Positions 30,045 through 41,783 of a stretch of DNA of 64,000 nt are shown here, in pieces. The stretch lies in contig JBBPSI010000107.1 in NCBI GenBank assembly GCA_038093515.1, positions 1-64,000 on the forward strand. The letters run 5' to 3'. How positions within the stretch are numbered: position 1 is the first letter of the stretch; the number at the start of each line of letters is the position of its first letter. The DNA comes from Butyriboletus loyo (lineage: Eukaryota > Basidiomycota > Agaricomycetes > Boletales > Boletaceae). A model generated the notes under the pieces. It ran no database searches and was not told the DNA's origin. It saw nothing but the letters and a program-made list of their open reading frames with translations. The translations under genes were made by a program, and so were the position numbers.

Positions 30045-31190
30045 TCATAGCGAGTCGAGGGGTTACAGAATGTTGATGCGGTCGGTAGTTGACAGAATAG
30101 TAGAAAAGAAGAAACGAGTAAATAACGAACGACACGGAGCGTTTAGTTTGGAGAAACTGTTTTTGAAGAGCAGGCGTCCTACCTCACGCCCAAGAATAAA
30201 CCCTTGACCAAAGAATCAGAAGTCGCGTTCGTCAATACCAGTGGCAGCGAGGAAAGTTATGTTGAACTTGGCCTAAATAACTCCGAGCCTGGACACGGCC
30301 TTCATTCCCAAGATTGTCCTCAGGACACCCTCGGTGTGATACTATGCAGTATCATAACATACCCTAATCGCGAGTATATTTCTTGGTGCAATCGCCATGT
30401 CGATCCATTTCTGAAATGGGATTCAACTCCGTCTTGCTTCCATGGATTTTCCCCAGTCGACCACCTGAGGGACCGCCGTGTTGTAAACTCATACCCGACG
30501 ACCATGTCCACCACACGAAAGCAAATCCCTGCATTCCGACTCCGGACATGGCCTAGGCATCCACCATCACCCACCTACTACAGATACGTCGGCTCTTCAC
30601 CTCCCCATCGGCAAACTCTACTCTCTCCCTGTTTCATTCCCTGTACTTGGCCTTGTCCCGTTCCCCATCGCCTCAACGTGGACAACACTATACCCTCTCC
30701 CCCATCACCGCCTGCACAGCATCCTTGTCCTGTTTTTTCGTCACTTCCCACTCGTTCTCCGACCCGATATCCTCCGCCAATCGGTGTTCTCATCTTCGCT
30801 CGGCGGGGGAAAGGTGGCGAGTGCATAGGCGTGGAATTGGGAATGATGCAGGGCGCTCTTGAGCCCACCGTCGTCGCCGCAGCCGTTTATGTCGTTCGCG
30901 GTCCTCTTCGATCCATTTCAACCTTTTGCACAGCGCCTTTGTGTGAGAGCGGACACAGTGGTAAACGATATATGGGTGGGTACGATGAACAGGTGATACC
31001 CTGATTTGATCTAGTTGCGTGCAGCCGAGATCAACAATGGGCGCGCAGGGCCCAGATAATTGGAAAATAGATTGGCATCGAACCGTAGTGGTATGTCCAT
31101 AGAAATCGTAATCATTCATGAGACGAATGAATATGCATGCCTACACACGCTGCCTCTTGCGAGAGCATTCTACATATGCTTCCACTGTGG
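30045..31190 (-). pseudogene. Further CTK3 tail fragment and duplicated promoter
   Basis: At about 30780-31000 the minus strand reads LKWIEEDRERHKRLRRRRWAQE, the CTK3 tail again but with broken frames. From 30290 to 30720 the sequence resembles the upstream regions of the double-propeller genes (12181-12600 and 34880-35265). No intact gene is present. Confidence 0.5.
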
Positions 31191-34100
31191 TCACTTTCGA
31201 CTCGATTGTGGTATCAACAAGTCACGAAGAGGCCGCGATGGCAGGCAACAACTCAAGAACTGTCGGATAGTGAATATTATCGCCCCCGCGGCAGGCCGCT
31301 CCTCCACTGGTGACCAGCAATCTTGAATAAAATCCCAGTGTGAGTCATCCATCATTCCGGACTCTGGTCGGCCGGGCTTCTGGCCCTTCGCCAAGCGTAA
31401 AACGACAGCAACCTCTTCCCGGAATTCCGACCATGGTTGTGTCCCGGACAACACATGCAAGACAGTCAGAATCGATCCGTATTTCGTGGCTAACAGACCT
31501 CCCTGGAGACTGATACATCCAAAGGAGTATATATCACTCTTGGGTGACCTGTGAAACGTCTCTTCTGATTCAAATTGCTCCGGCGCAGCCCAGCGCAGGG
31601 CCCCAGGTCGTGTGGTGGATCTTTGGAGATAGGACAATGCTTCTGGAAGACATCCCACCAAGGAAGCGTAGCCAAAATCGGCTAGGCGTGCAGTGTAATC
31701 TGCGTCGAGAAGCACGTTATTCTGCCTTATGATTAGGCAACAACAATGCTGATATTTCTACTGTGACGCACACAGTTCAGGTCACCATGGACGATGGGAA
31801 GAGAATGCACTGCAGTGTGTTATCCTTTCAAGCCTCTGAAACGATAACAGCGACCCACAGTAGTGCAGCCCATTGACAATATCTAGTAGCTACCGTGTAA
31901 AGTCAGAGGACGAGAAAGCAGACGACGTTAAGTGGACGCACAAGCTTGAGTCGGTGTGCTATACCTAGATTATCGCTATGCTTTACCAGGAAATTATGAA
32001 GGGAGTCGTTTGGCATCCACAATGACACCAATGATGTTGTACCCTGCATTCCGAAGCCATGGGCAATACCCAGGAATGGAACGACATTGGGATGGTTGAG
32101 TCTCTTCCAAATTCCGAGCTCTCGACGGAGCATCTACGAGGCAATTTCAATTCCAATTGTTAGTTTAGATAAGATGAACCACCTTGACATATTTATCACC
32201 AGTATCTCCATCTATTGTAACCCTGAATCGGAAAGCCTTCACAGCAACCTGAAAGGCAGGTGAGTAACAGTCAGCAGTGAGCAGAACCCCTATGCCCGGA
32301 CCTCTTCTGATGCCGAGCCACAAGTATATCGACATCTATAGACATCGCCAAAAGCTCCTCCGGCGACATACTGATCATCAACTTTGAAAATATAGGGCGT
32401 GAGATCTGGTGGGGGGGGGGGGGTTGCCACTGAAAACGTTGATTTAAATGAAGAAACCATGTTAGACTATCATACTATAGACTGCTAAAATCACATACTT
32501 GAAGTTGGATATTTTATACTGTCCATGTTGGTCCGCCGCTGCCGAGAAGGTGTCCGATACTAGTCCAGTGGAGGGAATGTAAGTGGGGTAGGATAGGGAC
32601 GGTTGGATGACGGTACCTTGCGTTGGACACTGGGGGTCGTACGTGCCGACGAGAGCCTGGGGTGTCTATAAGAGTGGAGAGAATGATGAGTACGAGAAGG
32701 TACCACTGACGAGAGTCATACTCGATCCTCAACGGAATCCAACCAAGGTACCCGCCACAAACATATATTTCCGCTCGATCCTGCCACCACGAATTCACCA
32801 GATGGAGAGAAATAAACGGCATGTACACAAGTAGAATGTTGTAAATGTTGTCGTAGCGGATTACCAGAAGTTGCATCCCAGAAACGCACGGATCGATCCC
32901 AGGATGCGCTCGCAAGGATCGAACCATCTGGAGAAAGGGAGAGGCAGGGTATATCGTCGGTGTGGCCCGTCCACGGTTTTCCGATTGGCTCGCCTGTATC
33001 GGAATTCCAACAGCGAATCGTTTTGTCCTCCGCAGCAGAGAAGATCCTTGCACCATCATTTGACCACAGCACAGAGTTGACCCGACCTCTGTGGCCCTCC
33101 AACGGACCTAGGATGGCGCCACTATTGACGCCCGGGTACACATAGATTTTGTCAAGAGTGCCACATGCGAGCCTGTCACTGTCGGGAGAGAAACAGATGG
33201 ACACAACATCACCAGCATGGATGGCATGGTTGACTTCTCTTCCTTCCATAGTGTAAATAGCCGCGCCATTCCAACCACAAACCGCAACGAGTCGATCGTC
33301 CGGCGAGATGGAAAGTATAGGTATAGGGTAAGCCCACTCTTTGACAAGTTCGTGCGATTTGGCGTCCCACACTCTGATGCTCTCGCCCCTGTCAGTGCTG
33401 ATGATCTTCGTTCCATCATGGGTCACAGCAAGACTGATTATTTCCCACTCGTGCTGCATCGACGTCCCTTCTTGCTCCCCGTTCTCCAAATTCAGTACCC
33501 TGATAGTTCCAGCAGAAGTTCCTAAGACAACCCGTCGTCCGTCAGGGAGATATGCGAGCGCGCAGTGAGTGTCACCATTTGCCGGGAGTGTCAAATGTGG
33601 CTGAGGATCATTGCTGTTAGACCGCTGTGGTGTGACGCTTGACGTGATGATGGGATGGTAGATGGTTGCGAGTTGGCGTGTCTGCGAGAGTGATGAGCAT
33701 GAATCATGAGGCACAACTGACGAGTGTCATACCCGATCCTCGGTGAAGTTAAACCAAGGTATCTGCCACAAATATATTTTTCCATCCCATCCTGCTGATG
33801 CCACGAATTCACCAGAGGGAGAGAAGCAAACGGCATGTAGAGAAGCAGGATGTTTGATATTCTGTCCGACAGGACTACCAGACGTTTTATGCCAGAAACG
33901 CACAGTTCGATCCCAGGATGCGCTAGCAAGGATCGATCCACCTGGAGAAAGCGAGAGACTCTCTACAATGACGGTGTGACCTATCCACGGTTGTCCGATT
34001 GGTTCGCCTGTAACGGAACTACAACAGCGAATCGTTTTGTCCTCCGAGGCAGAGAAGAGCTTGCTGCCATCATGTGACCACAGCACAGAATAGACCCAGC

Positions 34101-34680
34101 CTGTGTGGACTTTCAACGGGCCAAGGAGGCGCTTGGCACCGACGACGTCATACACGTAGATGCCGTCATCAGTGCCACATGCGAGTTTCTGCCCGTCGGG
34201 AGAGAAACAGATGGAAAAAACAACACCGTCGGCCTCGATGGCATGGCCGACCTGTTTGCCCTCCATGGTGTAAAACATAACCTGGTACTCGCCATAAACC
34301 CCAATGAGTCGATCATCCGGTGAGATGGCAACTATCGGATCGGGTGAACTTTCGCTCCTCGGGCTGGTCCATTCTTGGACAAGTTCGTGCGATTCGACGT
34401 CCCACACCCTGATTCTCCCAACCATCTCGTCACTGCTGATGATCTTTGTGCCATCCCGGGTCACAGCGAGACTCCGTACTTCCCACTTGTGCCACATCGA
34501 TGTCCCATCTTGCTTCCCGTTGTTCAAGTCCCATACCCTAACAGTTCTGTCACGAGAGCCGGTGACAAGTCGTCCGTCGGGGAGATACGCGAGCGCCCTG
34601 ATACCGCCATCATGCGCTGAGATTACTCGATGTGGCTGAGGACCATCATTGTCAGACCATCGTGGCATGACGCTTGACAT
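31191..34680 (-). CDS. Double WD40 propeller-kinase fusion with a frameshift
   Basis: Read on the minus strand, exon 1 (34680-33733) and exon 2 (33681-32722) each encode a seven-blade WD40 propeller. Exon 3 (32665-32499) gives the linker (TPQALVGTYDPQCPTQGTV). Exon 4 (32429-32302) starts the kinase (DDQYVAGGAFGDVYRCRY), followed by VAVKAFRF, MLRREL, SLWMPNDSL, HGDLNC and NNVLLDADYTARLADFGYAS, RWAAPEQF. Introns join in phase except at exon 4: a run of 13 C (G on plus strand, 32411-32423) makes the exon 128 nt where 127 keeps the frame. This is either a real frameshift or a sequencing error in a homopolymer. If corrected, the product would be over 1000 residues, the longest form of the family. 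It stops at 31191 with a tail (LPSRPLRDLLIPQSSRK) unlike its paralogues. Confidence 0.6.
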
Positions 34681-35246
34681 GATGATGCTATGGCAGTTGG
34701 TTATAAGCCAGGTTGTCGGCGTGTTTGCAAAGGCGTTCGGAGAAAAGATTGGTGGAGGAAAAACGCTTGTTAATAGCGCATCAAAAACTAGGCCCCGGCT
34801 TATATGCCCCAAGCCTCGAGGTAAAGGTGAGGTAATGCTGTCATGGCGGTGTGGCGGCCTTCTTTTAGCACCCAATCCTGAGGACACCCTGCAGTGATAT
34901 GCAGTATGGCCCATCCCATTCGCGAGTATGTTTCCTGCCTGGTGCAATCACCATGTCGATCCACTTCCGAAATGAGATCTAACTCCGTCTTACTCGCATG
35001 CGTTTTCTCCGGTCCCCGTCGACCACTCGAGGAACCGCCCTGTTGTAAACCCATACGCGACGACCATATCTACCACAGCAACGCAAATGCCCCCATTACG
35101 TCTTCGGACATGGCGTTGTCTAGGCATGCATGCATCATCACCCACCAACTACAGATACGTCGGCTCCGAGTTTGCACCTTTCCCCACAGCCAACTATACT
35201 CTCTCCCCCTTCCATTCCCTCTACTTGACCTTGAGGCTTTCCCCCA
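34681..35246 (-). promoter_or_regulatory. Upstream region of the double-propeller kinase gene
   Basis: Inverted duplicate of 12181-12752. Non-coding in both arms as far as I can see. The conserved block includes gaggacaccctgcagtgatatgcagtatggccc (shortened here: gaggacaccctgcagtgata) shared with 30310-30360. Confidence 0.4.
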
Positions 35247-35570
35247 TCACCTCAAATGTGCATAACACGACTCCCTCTCCCCCATCACCGCCTGCACAGA
35301 ATCCTTATCCCGATTCCTCGTCACTTCCCACTCATTTTCCGACCCGATATTCTCCGGCACCTCAGCGGGAGAAGCCCAAACCTGGTCCCAAGCCTGTCGC
35401 AAGTGAAACAGAGGTGTGGAATTGTGAATAATGCAAACTGGGGCCGCGAGACAAGACTGGGAGTGTACTTGAACCCACCGCCACCGCCACAGTCGTTTAT
35501 ATCGTTCGCCGTCCGTTTCCAGAGCCAAGGCTGTCACAAGGAAGGTGGGCGTCAGGTGGGGGCCGACACA
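35247..35570 (-). pseudogene. CTK3 C-terminal fragment
   Basis: The minus strand encodes ETDGERYKRLWRWRWVQVHS and later SENEWEVTRNRDKDSVQAVM, diverged versions of the EEDRERHKRLRERRWVQ and EFENDWEATSDWNDDDV parts of CTK3. Only the tail is present. It pairs with 11905-12180 in the left arm. Confidence 0.55.
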
Positions 35571-36660
35571 GAAGTAAACGACGTCTGGGATGATGCATGA
35601 TGATGATGCGACCCGGGGCATTCCTGCTGCCGTTCCGAGTCGGTCCGTCCCCCCCGCGGGGATTAGCGAGCCACAGAACATGAATGGGGGGGACTCGGAT
35701 CAGGAGTGAGCATGACTACGCAAGGCGTTCTTTTGCCCAATACAAATGTCTGACTTACTCCGCAGACCTTACTGAATGTATTATCGGCAGACCTAGACCG
35801 TCGCCTGGCCTGTCACGGACGTCCAACTCTCCCACTGGCATCGTCGGTATATCGAAGTCCGTCAAGAGCTCCCAATAACCACGATCACCGGTGATGGTCC
35901 ACGGCGTGCGCCGTTCAACCCACTTACTCACTTAGTAGTCCAGAGTGGGCGTAAACGAGTGTAAATACCTTGCACTGATTTTATATAATTTGATTTTGAA
36001 TCAGTTGCACCCGCACCGAGAACAGTCGCATCTGAGCCAGGCTAGTGGTCGCTACGATCGCTCGGATGGACACATGATGGAATGGAATGATGCCTAGATG
36101 GCAGTATCACTCACAGGTCGAGATTGGTATATGTCAATCACCGCTGCCAGCAACGACATATGCATATGTTGCCAACGTCCTGATTCAGATTCTCAAACTA
36201 AGCACCCTTCAGAACTACGCGATAGCATCGCTCAATATACATACAACGTTTGGAAAGATATAATCGGGTATGAGACGTCTATCCAAGATGAGATGAGATC
36301 TACACCTCGGTACACGCTCGTACAAAAAATCAAGAAACCAAAACAGTTCGCAAGCAGTTAAATGTACGACAGATGGTCCACGCAATGACGATAAAACTAG
36401 CGCACGGTTGTTGAAAACCCTCACTGTTCCACATACATCAGAGAACGAGAATGGGAACAAAGATTGACAAGACGATGAGCGTCACGAAAGCGGCGTCGTT
36501 CAAGCTAGCTTCTACCAGATACGCGTCTCCAGCAAGAGATCACTGCTGCCTTCCAGCCCAATGCAAGCCTTGAGGAAAGCATCGAGCGCGTTGCTCCGTG
36601 GTAGCATGGCCGAGAGACATCAACGAATCAATCTGTCACAAGGGAATCAGCATGACTCGG
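35571..36660. other. Duplicated intergenic block (inverted at 9484-10645)
   Basis: Non-coding as far as I can see. From 35640 on it matches the left-arm block 9484-10645 in reverse complement. In this arm the block runs directly into a CTK3 fragment, whereas in the left arm a two-exon gene (10825-11696) intervenes. Confidence 0.55.
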
Positions 36661-39186
36661 CTATGATATCGGCGAGTCGCGGGGTGGCCGTGTCTCACTC
36701 AAAAGCCGTTGGATGGCAGTGATTACTGCTTCTGCAGGAGGCCGCTCCTCCATTCGTGACCAGCAGTGTTGAATTAAATTCCAGTGCGAGTCATCTATCC
36801 TTCGAGACTCTGGTCGGGCAGGCGTGTCGCCATCCGCCAAGCGTGAAACGACGGCTGCATCTTCCCGGACTTCCGACCATGGCTGTTTGCCAGACAACAC
36901 CTGCAAGACAATCAAAATCGATCCGTATTGCGTGGTTAACAGACCTCCCTGAAGACTGACACATCCAAAGGAGTATATATCACTCTTGGTTGTCCTGTGA
37001 AACGTCTCTTCTGATTCCAATTGCTCCGGCGCAGCCCAGCGCACGGCCCCAGGTTGTGTGGTAGATCTTTGGAGATAGGACAATGCTTCGGGAATACATC
37101 CCACCAAGGAAGCGTAGCCAAAATCGGCTAAGCGTGCAGTGCGATCTTCGTCGATAAGCACGTTATTCTGCCTTATGATTAGACAACAACAATGCTGATG
37201 TTTCTACTGTGACGCACACAGTTCAGGTCACCATGGACGATGGAACGAGAATGCACTGCAGTGTGTTATCCTTTCGAGCCTTTGAAATGTTAAAAGTGAC
37301 CTACAGCAGCGCAACCCATTGGCAATGTCTAGTAGCTACCGTGCAAGGTCAGAAAATGAGAAAGCAGACGACGTTAAGTGGACGCACAAACTTGAGTCGA
37401 CGTGCCACACCTAGATTATCGCTATGCCTTACCAGGAACTTGTGAAGGGACTCATTTGGCATCCACAATGACACCAATGACATTGCACCCTGCATTCCAA
37501 TGCCATAGGCGATACCCATGAACGGAACGACATTGGGATGGTCTAGTCCCCTCCAAATTCCGAGCTCTCGACGGAGCATCTGACAGGAAATTCGCATGAT
37601 ATCTTTTGGTCACGAGGCAAATAGTTACATTTACAGAGTTATTGTTCGCATTTCCTTCCACTGTGGAATTGAATCGAAGGGCCTTCACTGCAACCTGAAG
37701 GGAAGGTAAATGGAAACAAATAAGGAACCATACAGCATGCTCAAACCTGTAAACGGCCCCTGTAAAGACATCGATAGACATCACCAAAGCTTCCTCCAAC
37801 CGAATATTGATCTTCGAGTTTGACGAGATCAAGTGTGAGGTCTGGTGGCGGTGGATATTCACTGTCGAAAAAAGTTGATTCAAACCAAGCAATGATATCA
37901 GATATGATCGTGTAGCGAATGGACATACTCGAGGGTGGTCATCTGATGAAATTGTTGTTCTAACGCTGACAAGGATGTGGAGCCTGAATGAGGTGGTGCT
38001 GAGGATAAAATGGGACGAGCTGGAGTAGATCTCTATGGGGTATGTGAGAGACTCGATCGACAGTCCTCCCTGGCAAACACCCACGTATGAAGATGGGCCG
38101 ACACCCCGTAATTGTTCCGTGCCGGGAAGGGGCATGGAATGGGGCTAAACTGGAAGATGAGAAAGGCGCACGTACAAGATTTAGAGTACATACGTCAGTG
38201 ATAGGCCTTTGACTTGCCTGCGACAACGGGGGAATGACTCAATCAGCGCCAACGCACGCACCAGTGAGTGGCATAATTACCGTAGGTACCCGCCACAGAT
38301 ATACATTTCCATTATGTCCCGCTGACGCTATGGATCTACCGGAAGGAGAGAAACGAACTGTGGTTACGCCTCCATCATGTTGTAGATGCCGTCCGACGGG
38401 ACCGCCTGTGGTTGGATCCCAGAAACGAAGAGTGTCATCCCAAGACGCGCTCGCGAGGATCAATCCACCTGGAGAAAGGGAGAGGAATTTAACGCCGCCC
38501 GTGTGACCTGACCATGGATGTCCGATTGGTTGCCCTGTACTGGAATTCCAACAGCGAATCGTTTTGTCGTCCGAGGCAGAGAAGAGCCTGCTGCCATTGT
38601 GCGACCACAGCACACAACGGACCCAGTTTCTGTGGCCTCTTAGTGGTCCAAGGAGGAGCCCACCACTGTTAACATCATACACGCGGACATCGTCAGATGT
38701 GCCACATGCGACTTTAATACCGTCGGGAGAGAAACACGCGGACAAAATCTCGTTGACCTCGATGGACTTGACCTGTCTCCCTTCTACGGTGTAAATAGCC
38801 ACGGAATTGTTACCAACCACGAGGAGTCGGTTATGCGGCGAGATGGAGAGCGTGAAGCAACAATCCGAGTGAGTCCATTCTTTGACAAGTTCGTGCGACC
38901 GGGCGTTCCACACTTTGATGCTCCCATCGTTACCACTGCTTATAATTCTCGTGCCATCCTGGGTCACAGCAAGACCGCTTATTGCGCTCCCGTGCCGAAT
39001 TCGTCTCCCCTCGGGCCCTACGTTCAAGTTTTGCAGATTCCAGACCTTCACAGTCCCATCATTGGAGCCTGTCACAACATGTTGTCTGTCAGGGAGATAC
39101 AAGAGTGTCCTGATAATGACATCATGCGCCTGGATTGTCAGCTGTAGCTGAGGACCATCGGACCGTTGTGGTGCGACATTTGACAT
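36661..39186 (-). CDS. WD40 propeller-protein kinase fusion, copy 3
   Basis: Inverted relative of copies 1 and 2 with the same exon plan. The first exon runs from ATG 39186 to about 38281 (seven WD40 blades; one small insertion, NLNVGPEGRR, in blade one). The linker exons follow, then GGSFGDVYRCLY, VAVKALRF, MLRRELGIW, SLWMPNESL, HGDLNC, NNVLIDEDRTARLADFGYAS and RWAAPEQL, ending at the stop at 36661. Donors vary slightly (gtgggt in place of gtgagt after the SSY exon), but all phases hold, predicting about 680 residues. All catalytic residues are present. The 3' flank is unlike copies 1 and 2 and matches the kinase remnant at 8730-9483, so this gene and that remnant are the arms' counterparts. 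Confidence 0.72.
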
Positions 39187-39558
39187 GGTAATGCTGGGGA
39201 GTTGGTTGGAACTTGCAAGAGGCTTCGAGTCGGCGTGTTCGCAACGGTGCGTGGAGAACAGGCTGGTGAAGGAGGGCGCTAAACACATTGCAAACTACCT
39301 GGTTTATATATATATCGCGAAACGCTGGTCCTCATGGTCATCAGTGGCGTTCTTTTTGACAGCTAGTCTTGACCACACAGCCCTATCATCCACAGTCCGA
39401 TCTTCCACAAGCTCAATTGCGTCCAGTTTTCGTCTAGCGGTACGAGCGTACAGATACATTCCCAAAGTCAGAGCTAACGTCCCAACGTACTTGTCGTATG
39501 TTTTCCTTGTGCCCCACTATCATGAACGGAGGGCCCTGCAACTTGAAGCTCCAGGCCT
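39187..39558 (-). promoter_or_regulatory. Upstream region of WD40-kinase copy 3
   Basis: Inverted duplicate of the regions before copies 1 and 2. A tatatatatatcgcg stretch at about 39305-39317 is the TATA-like element, some 120 bp before the preferred ATG. No gene is seen. Confidence 0.45.
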
Positions 39559-40300
39559 CTATCTAGGCGCGTAGTAAGTCACATGCATATTACACACTAA
39601 ATGTAGACGATTCGGACCTAGCCCTAGGCAGTAACTCGGCGCAGAGTGTGGCCATGCGCTCACAGGAATACCACAGGTGCGGCCCCCTCCATCATTCCCC
39701 CATATAGCGAGCTCGGACGACGTTCTATGCGACTCCGTGGTACCTTGGCAATGACATGACGATGACGTGTCAACAAGAGCATCAGCGTGACTCGACCCAG
39801 CTACTACTAAGCCAGGGAGACGCCCCAGGTTTGTGGCCCTTCGCCAAGCGTAAAACGACGGCTGTGTCTCCCCGAATTTCTGACCACGGTTGTTTTCCGA
39901 TGACGCCCGCAAAACAACGAGAACGAACCCATCTTCTGTGACTAACAGACCTCCATGGAGACGGACACATCCAAGTGAATATATATCATTCTTCGTTGTC
40001 TTGTCAGACGTCTCTTCTGACTCGATTTGCTCTGGCGCAATCCAGTGCAAGGGGCCCACTGGATAAGTCAATGTTTCGGGGATATTCCTCACCAACGAAC
40101 CATAGCCAGAACCGACTATCGAGACGCACGTTATTCTGTCTCGTGTTTAGACGAAAATGTACTACAACGACTCACAGTAGTGCACCCCATTAGCAATATC
40201 TATGTAGCACCCATCGTGCGGAGATACTAGAGGAAATTTCTTACGAAGTAAAGATGAAGTAGTGCATCGGTTCTCCTTTTAGTCTTTAAGACAATCGATC
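39559..40300 (-). pseudogene. Kinase C-lobe remnant
   Basis: The minus strand gives a degenerate DFG segment, then LVRNIPETLTYPVGPLHWIA, APEQIESEETSDKTTKNDIY and SLGCVRLHGGL. The frame then drifts (SSENNRGQKFGETQPSFY), where paralogues read SGKQPWSEV..DAAVV. N-lobe and propeller are absent. It is shared with 18301-18494 and 28750-28990, so it was already broken before the block duplicated. Confidence 0.65.
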
Positions 40301-40391
40301 ACGACAATACTTCATGGCTGGCTGGATCACCGTGTAGGTCCATTTGCAAGGTCCTGTCTGCCCATACTTCCAGAACTACATCACCAACCAC

Positions 40392-41783
40392 CTACGACAG
40401 ATCCATCGGTTCTTCCCCGCCCTCCCCATCTGCCAACTCTTCCGCGTCCTCATCTATTCCATTCCCCTCCCCCTGTCGCTTCAAATGTGGATAACATAGT
40501 TGCCTCTCCTCCACAATCACCTCCACATCATCATCATTCCAATCACTCGTCGCCTCCCAGTCGTTCTCAAACTCGATATCCAGCGCCAGCTCCGAGTTCT
40601 CACCTTCGCTCAGCGGAAGAAAGGCGGCGAGTGCATAGGCGGTATAGCCTACGGACCCTGAACCCGAACCTGCTGCAGGGGAGGGAGAGGTGTTGGTTTG
40701 GGTATGACATGAGGAACGACCATGGGACAAGACTTGGGGCTGTGCTTGAACCCACCGTCGTTCCCGAAGTCGTTTATGTCGTTCGCGATCTTCTTCGATC
40801 CGCTTAAAGATCTCGCCACGAGAGAGGTGAGCGTCGTTTCCGGAGCCATGGCCCCGCGAGGAAGGGGGGCGGGAGGTGGGGGCGGAAGCTCCCAACGCCT
40901 GGGTCGCTTGGGTTTGCCGGGAAGAGAGAATCTGCATTACTTCGTCAACCCGTTGGGGCTCGATGATCCGTTTCGTGCGCCAGTTCTCGAGGATCTGAAG
41001 TCGGACATTAGCAAGTGAGTGCGGAAGGGCCTTGAGAGAGAATGGTAAATCAAACCTGTTTCGTGCTTGTTAGATTGGGAAGTCCCTGTCGTCCAACCGG
41101 GACGACACATTCAACGATCTGGCGGAGGTCCCGAGAGACGTAGTCGACATAAAATGACCCATTGGCTTGCTTGGCGTGTCTGGTACAAGGCATCAACGGC
41201 CTGAGCAAGCCAACGCGAGGTGAAGAACGTACGAGGACGACTCGTCGGGTGGCGGTTGATGTGCTTTTGCAAGTAGTGAAGACTCGCAAAGCGAATCGAG
41301 GAAATAAAGGATGTTGATCCGATGGTTGATGGAACCCTGGCAGAGGGAGTAGGGAAAGGATCTAGTCAATGAAACGGTCCACTGGATACAGATCAGGAGG
41401 GAAGACAAGCGGTGAGACAGAGCACCCATCCGGATTCGTAGGGTAGATCACCCCCGTCCGGCGTGGCACGACTGCACCCATCCAAAGCACATCCCACGGA
41501 GAAGAAAAACAAACGACGTACCTTGTGACATTCCTCGATGATGCACTCCCAAAGGTCCTCTCCACATCTTGAAAAATACTTGAGGGCATATCCGACCACC
41601 TTTTGTATCGACTGATGCGTCCTGCAGGAACCATCACGGAGGGACCATTGACGAAACATTGTATGGCAGATGCGAGGTGAGGACGCCGGTTGCGGCAGAA
41701 AACGTTGGGTCAAAAGAAAGCACTCACGCGTTGAGCTTTTTGAGGAGACCTAGAAACTGCATGCGTACTTCAAACGGATCCAT
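40392..41783 (-). CDS. CTK3: CTD kinase subunit gamma (CTDK-I)
   Basis: Starts MDPFEVRMQFLGLLKKLNA (exon 41783-41728). A phase-2 intron leads to exon 41621-41522 (HQSIQKVVGYALKYFSRCGE, DLWECIIEECHK), then GSINHRINILYFLDSLCE, YVDYVSRDLRQIVECVVPVG, LENWRTKRIIEPQRVDEVM and IFKRIEEDRERHKRLRERRW, ending with an acidic tail EEPMDLS. This order (N-terminal CTD-interaction-like domain, then a C-terminal domain with the DRERHKRLRE motif) is that of fungal Ctk3, the non-catalytic subunit of the kinase that phosphorylates Ser2 of the RNA polymerase II C-terminal domain. The Ser/Gly-rich linker is not conserved in yeast. One middle intron (about 41160-41235) is not resolved. It is the only complete copy here and presumably the functional gene; at least five partial copies lie within 30 kb. 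Confidence 0.75.
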
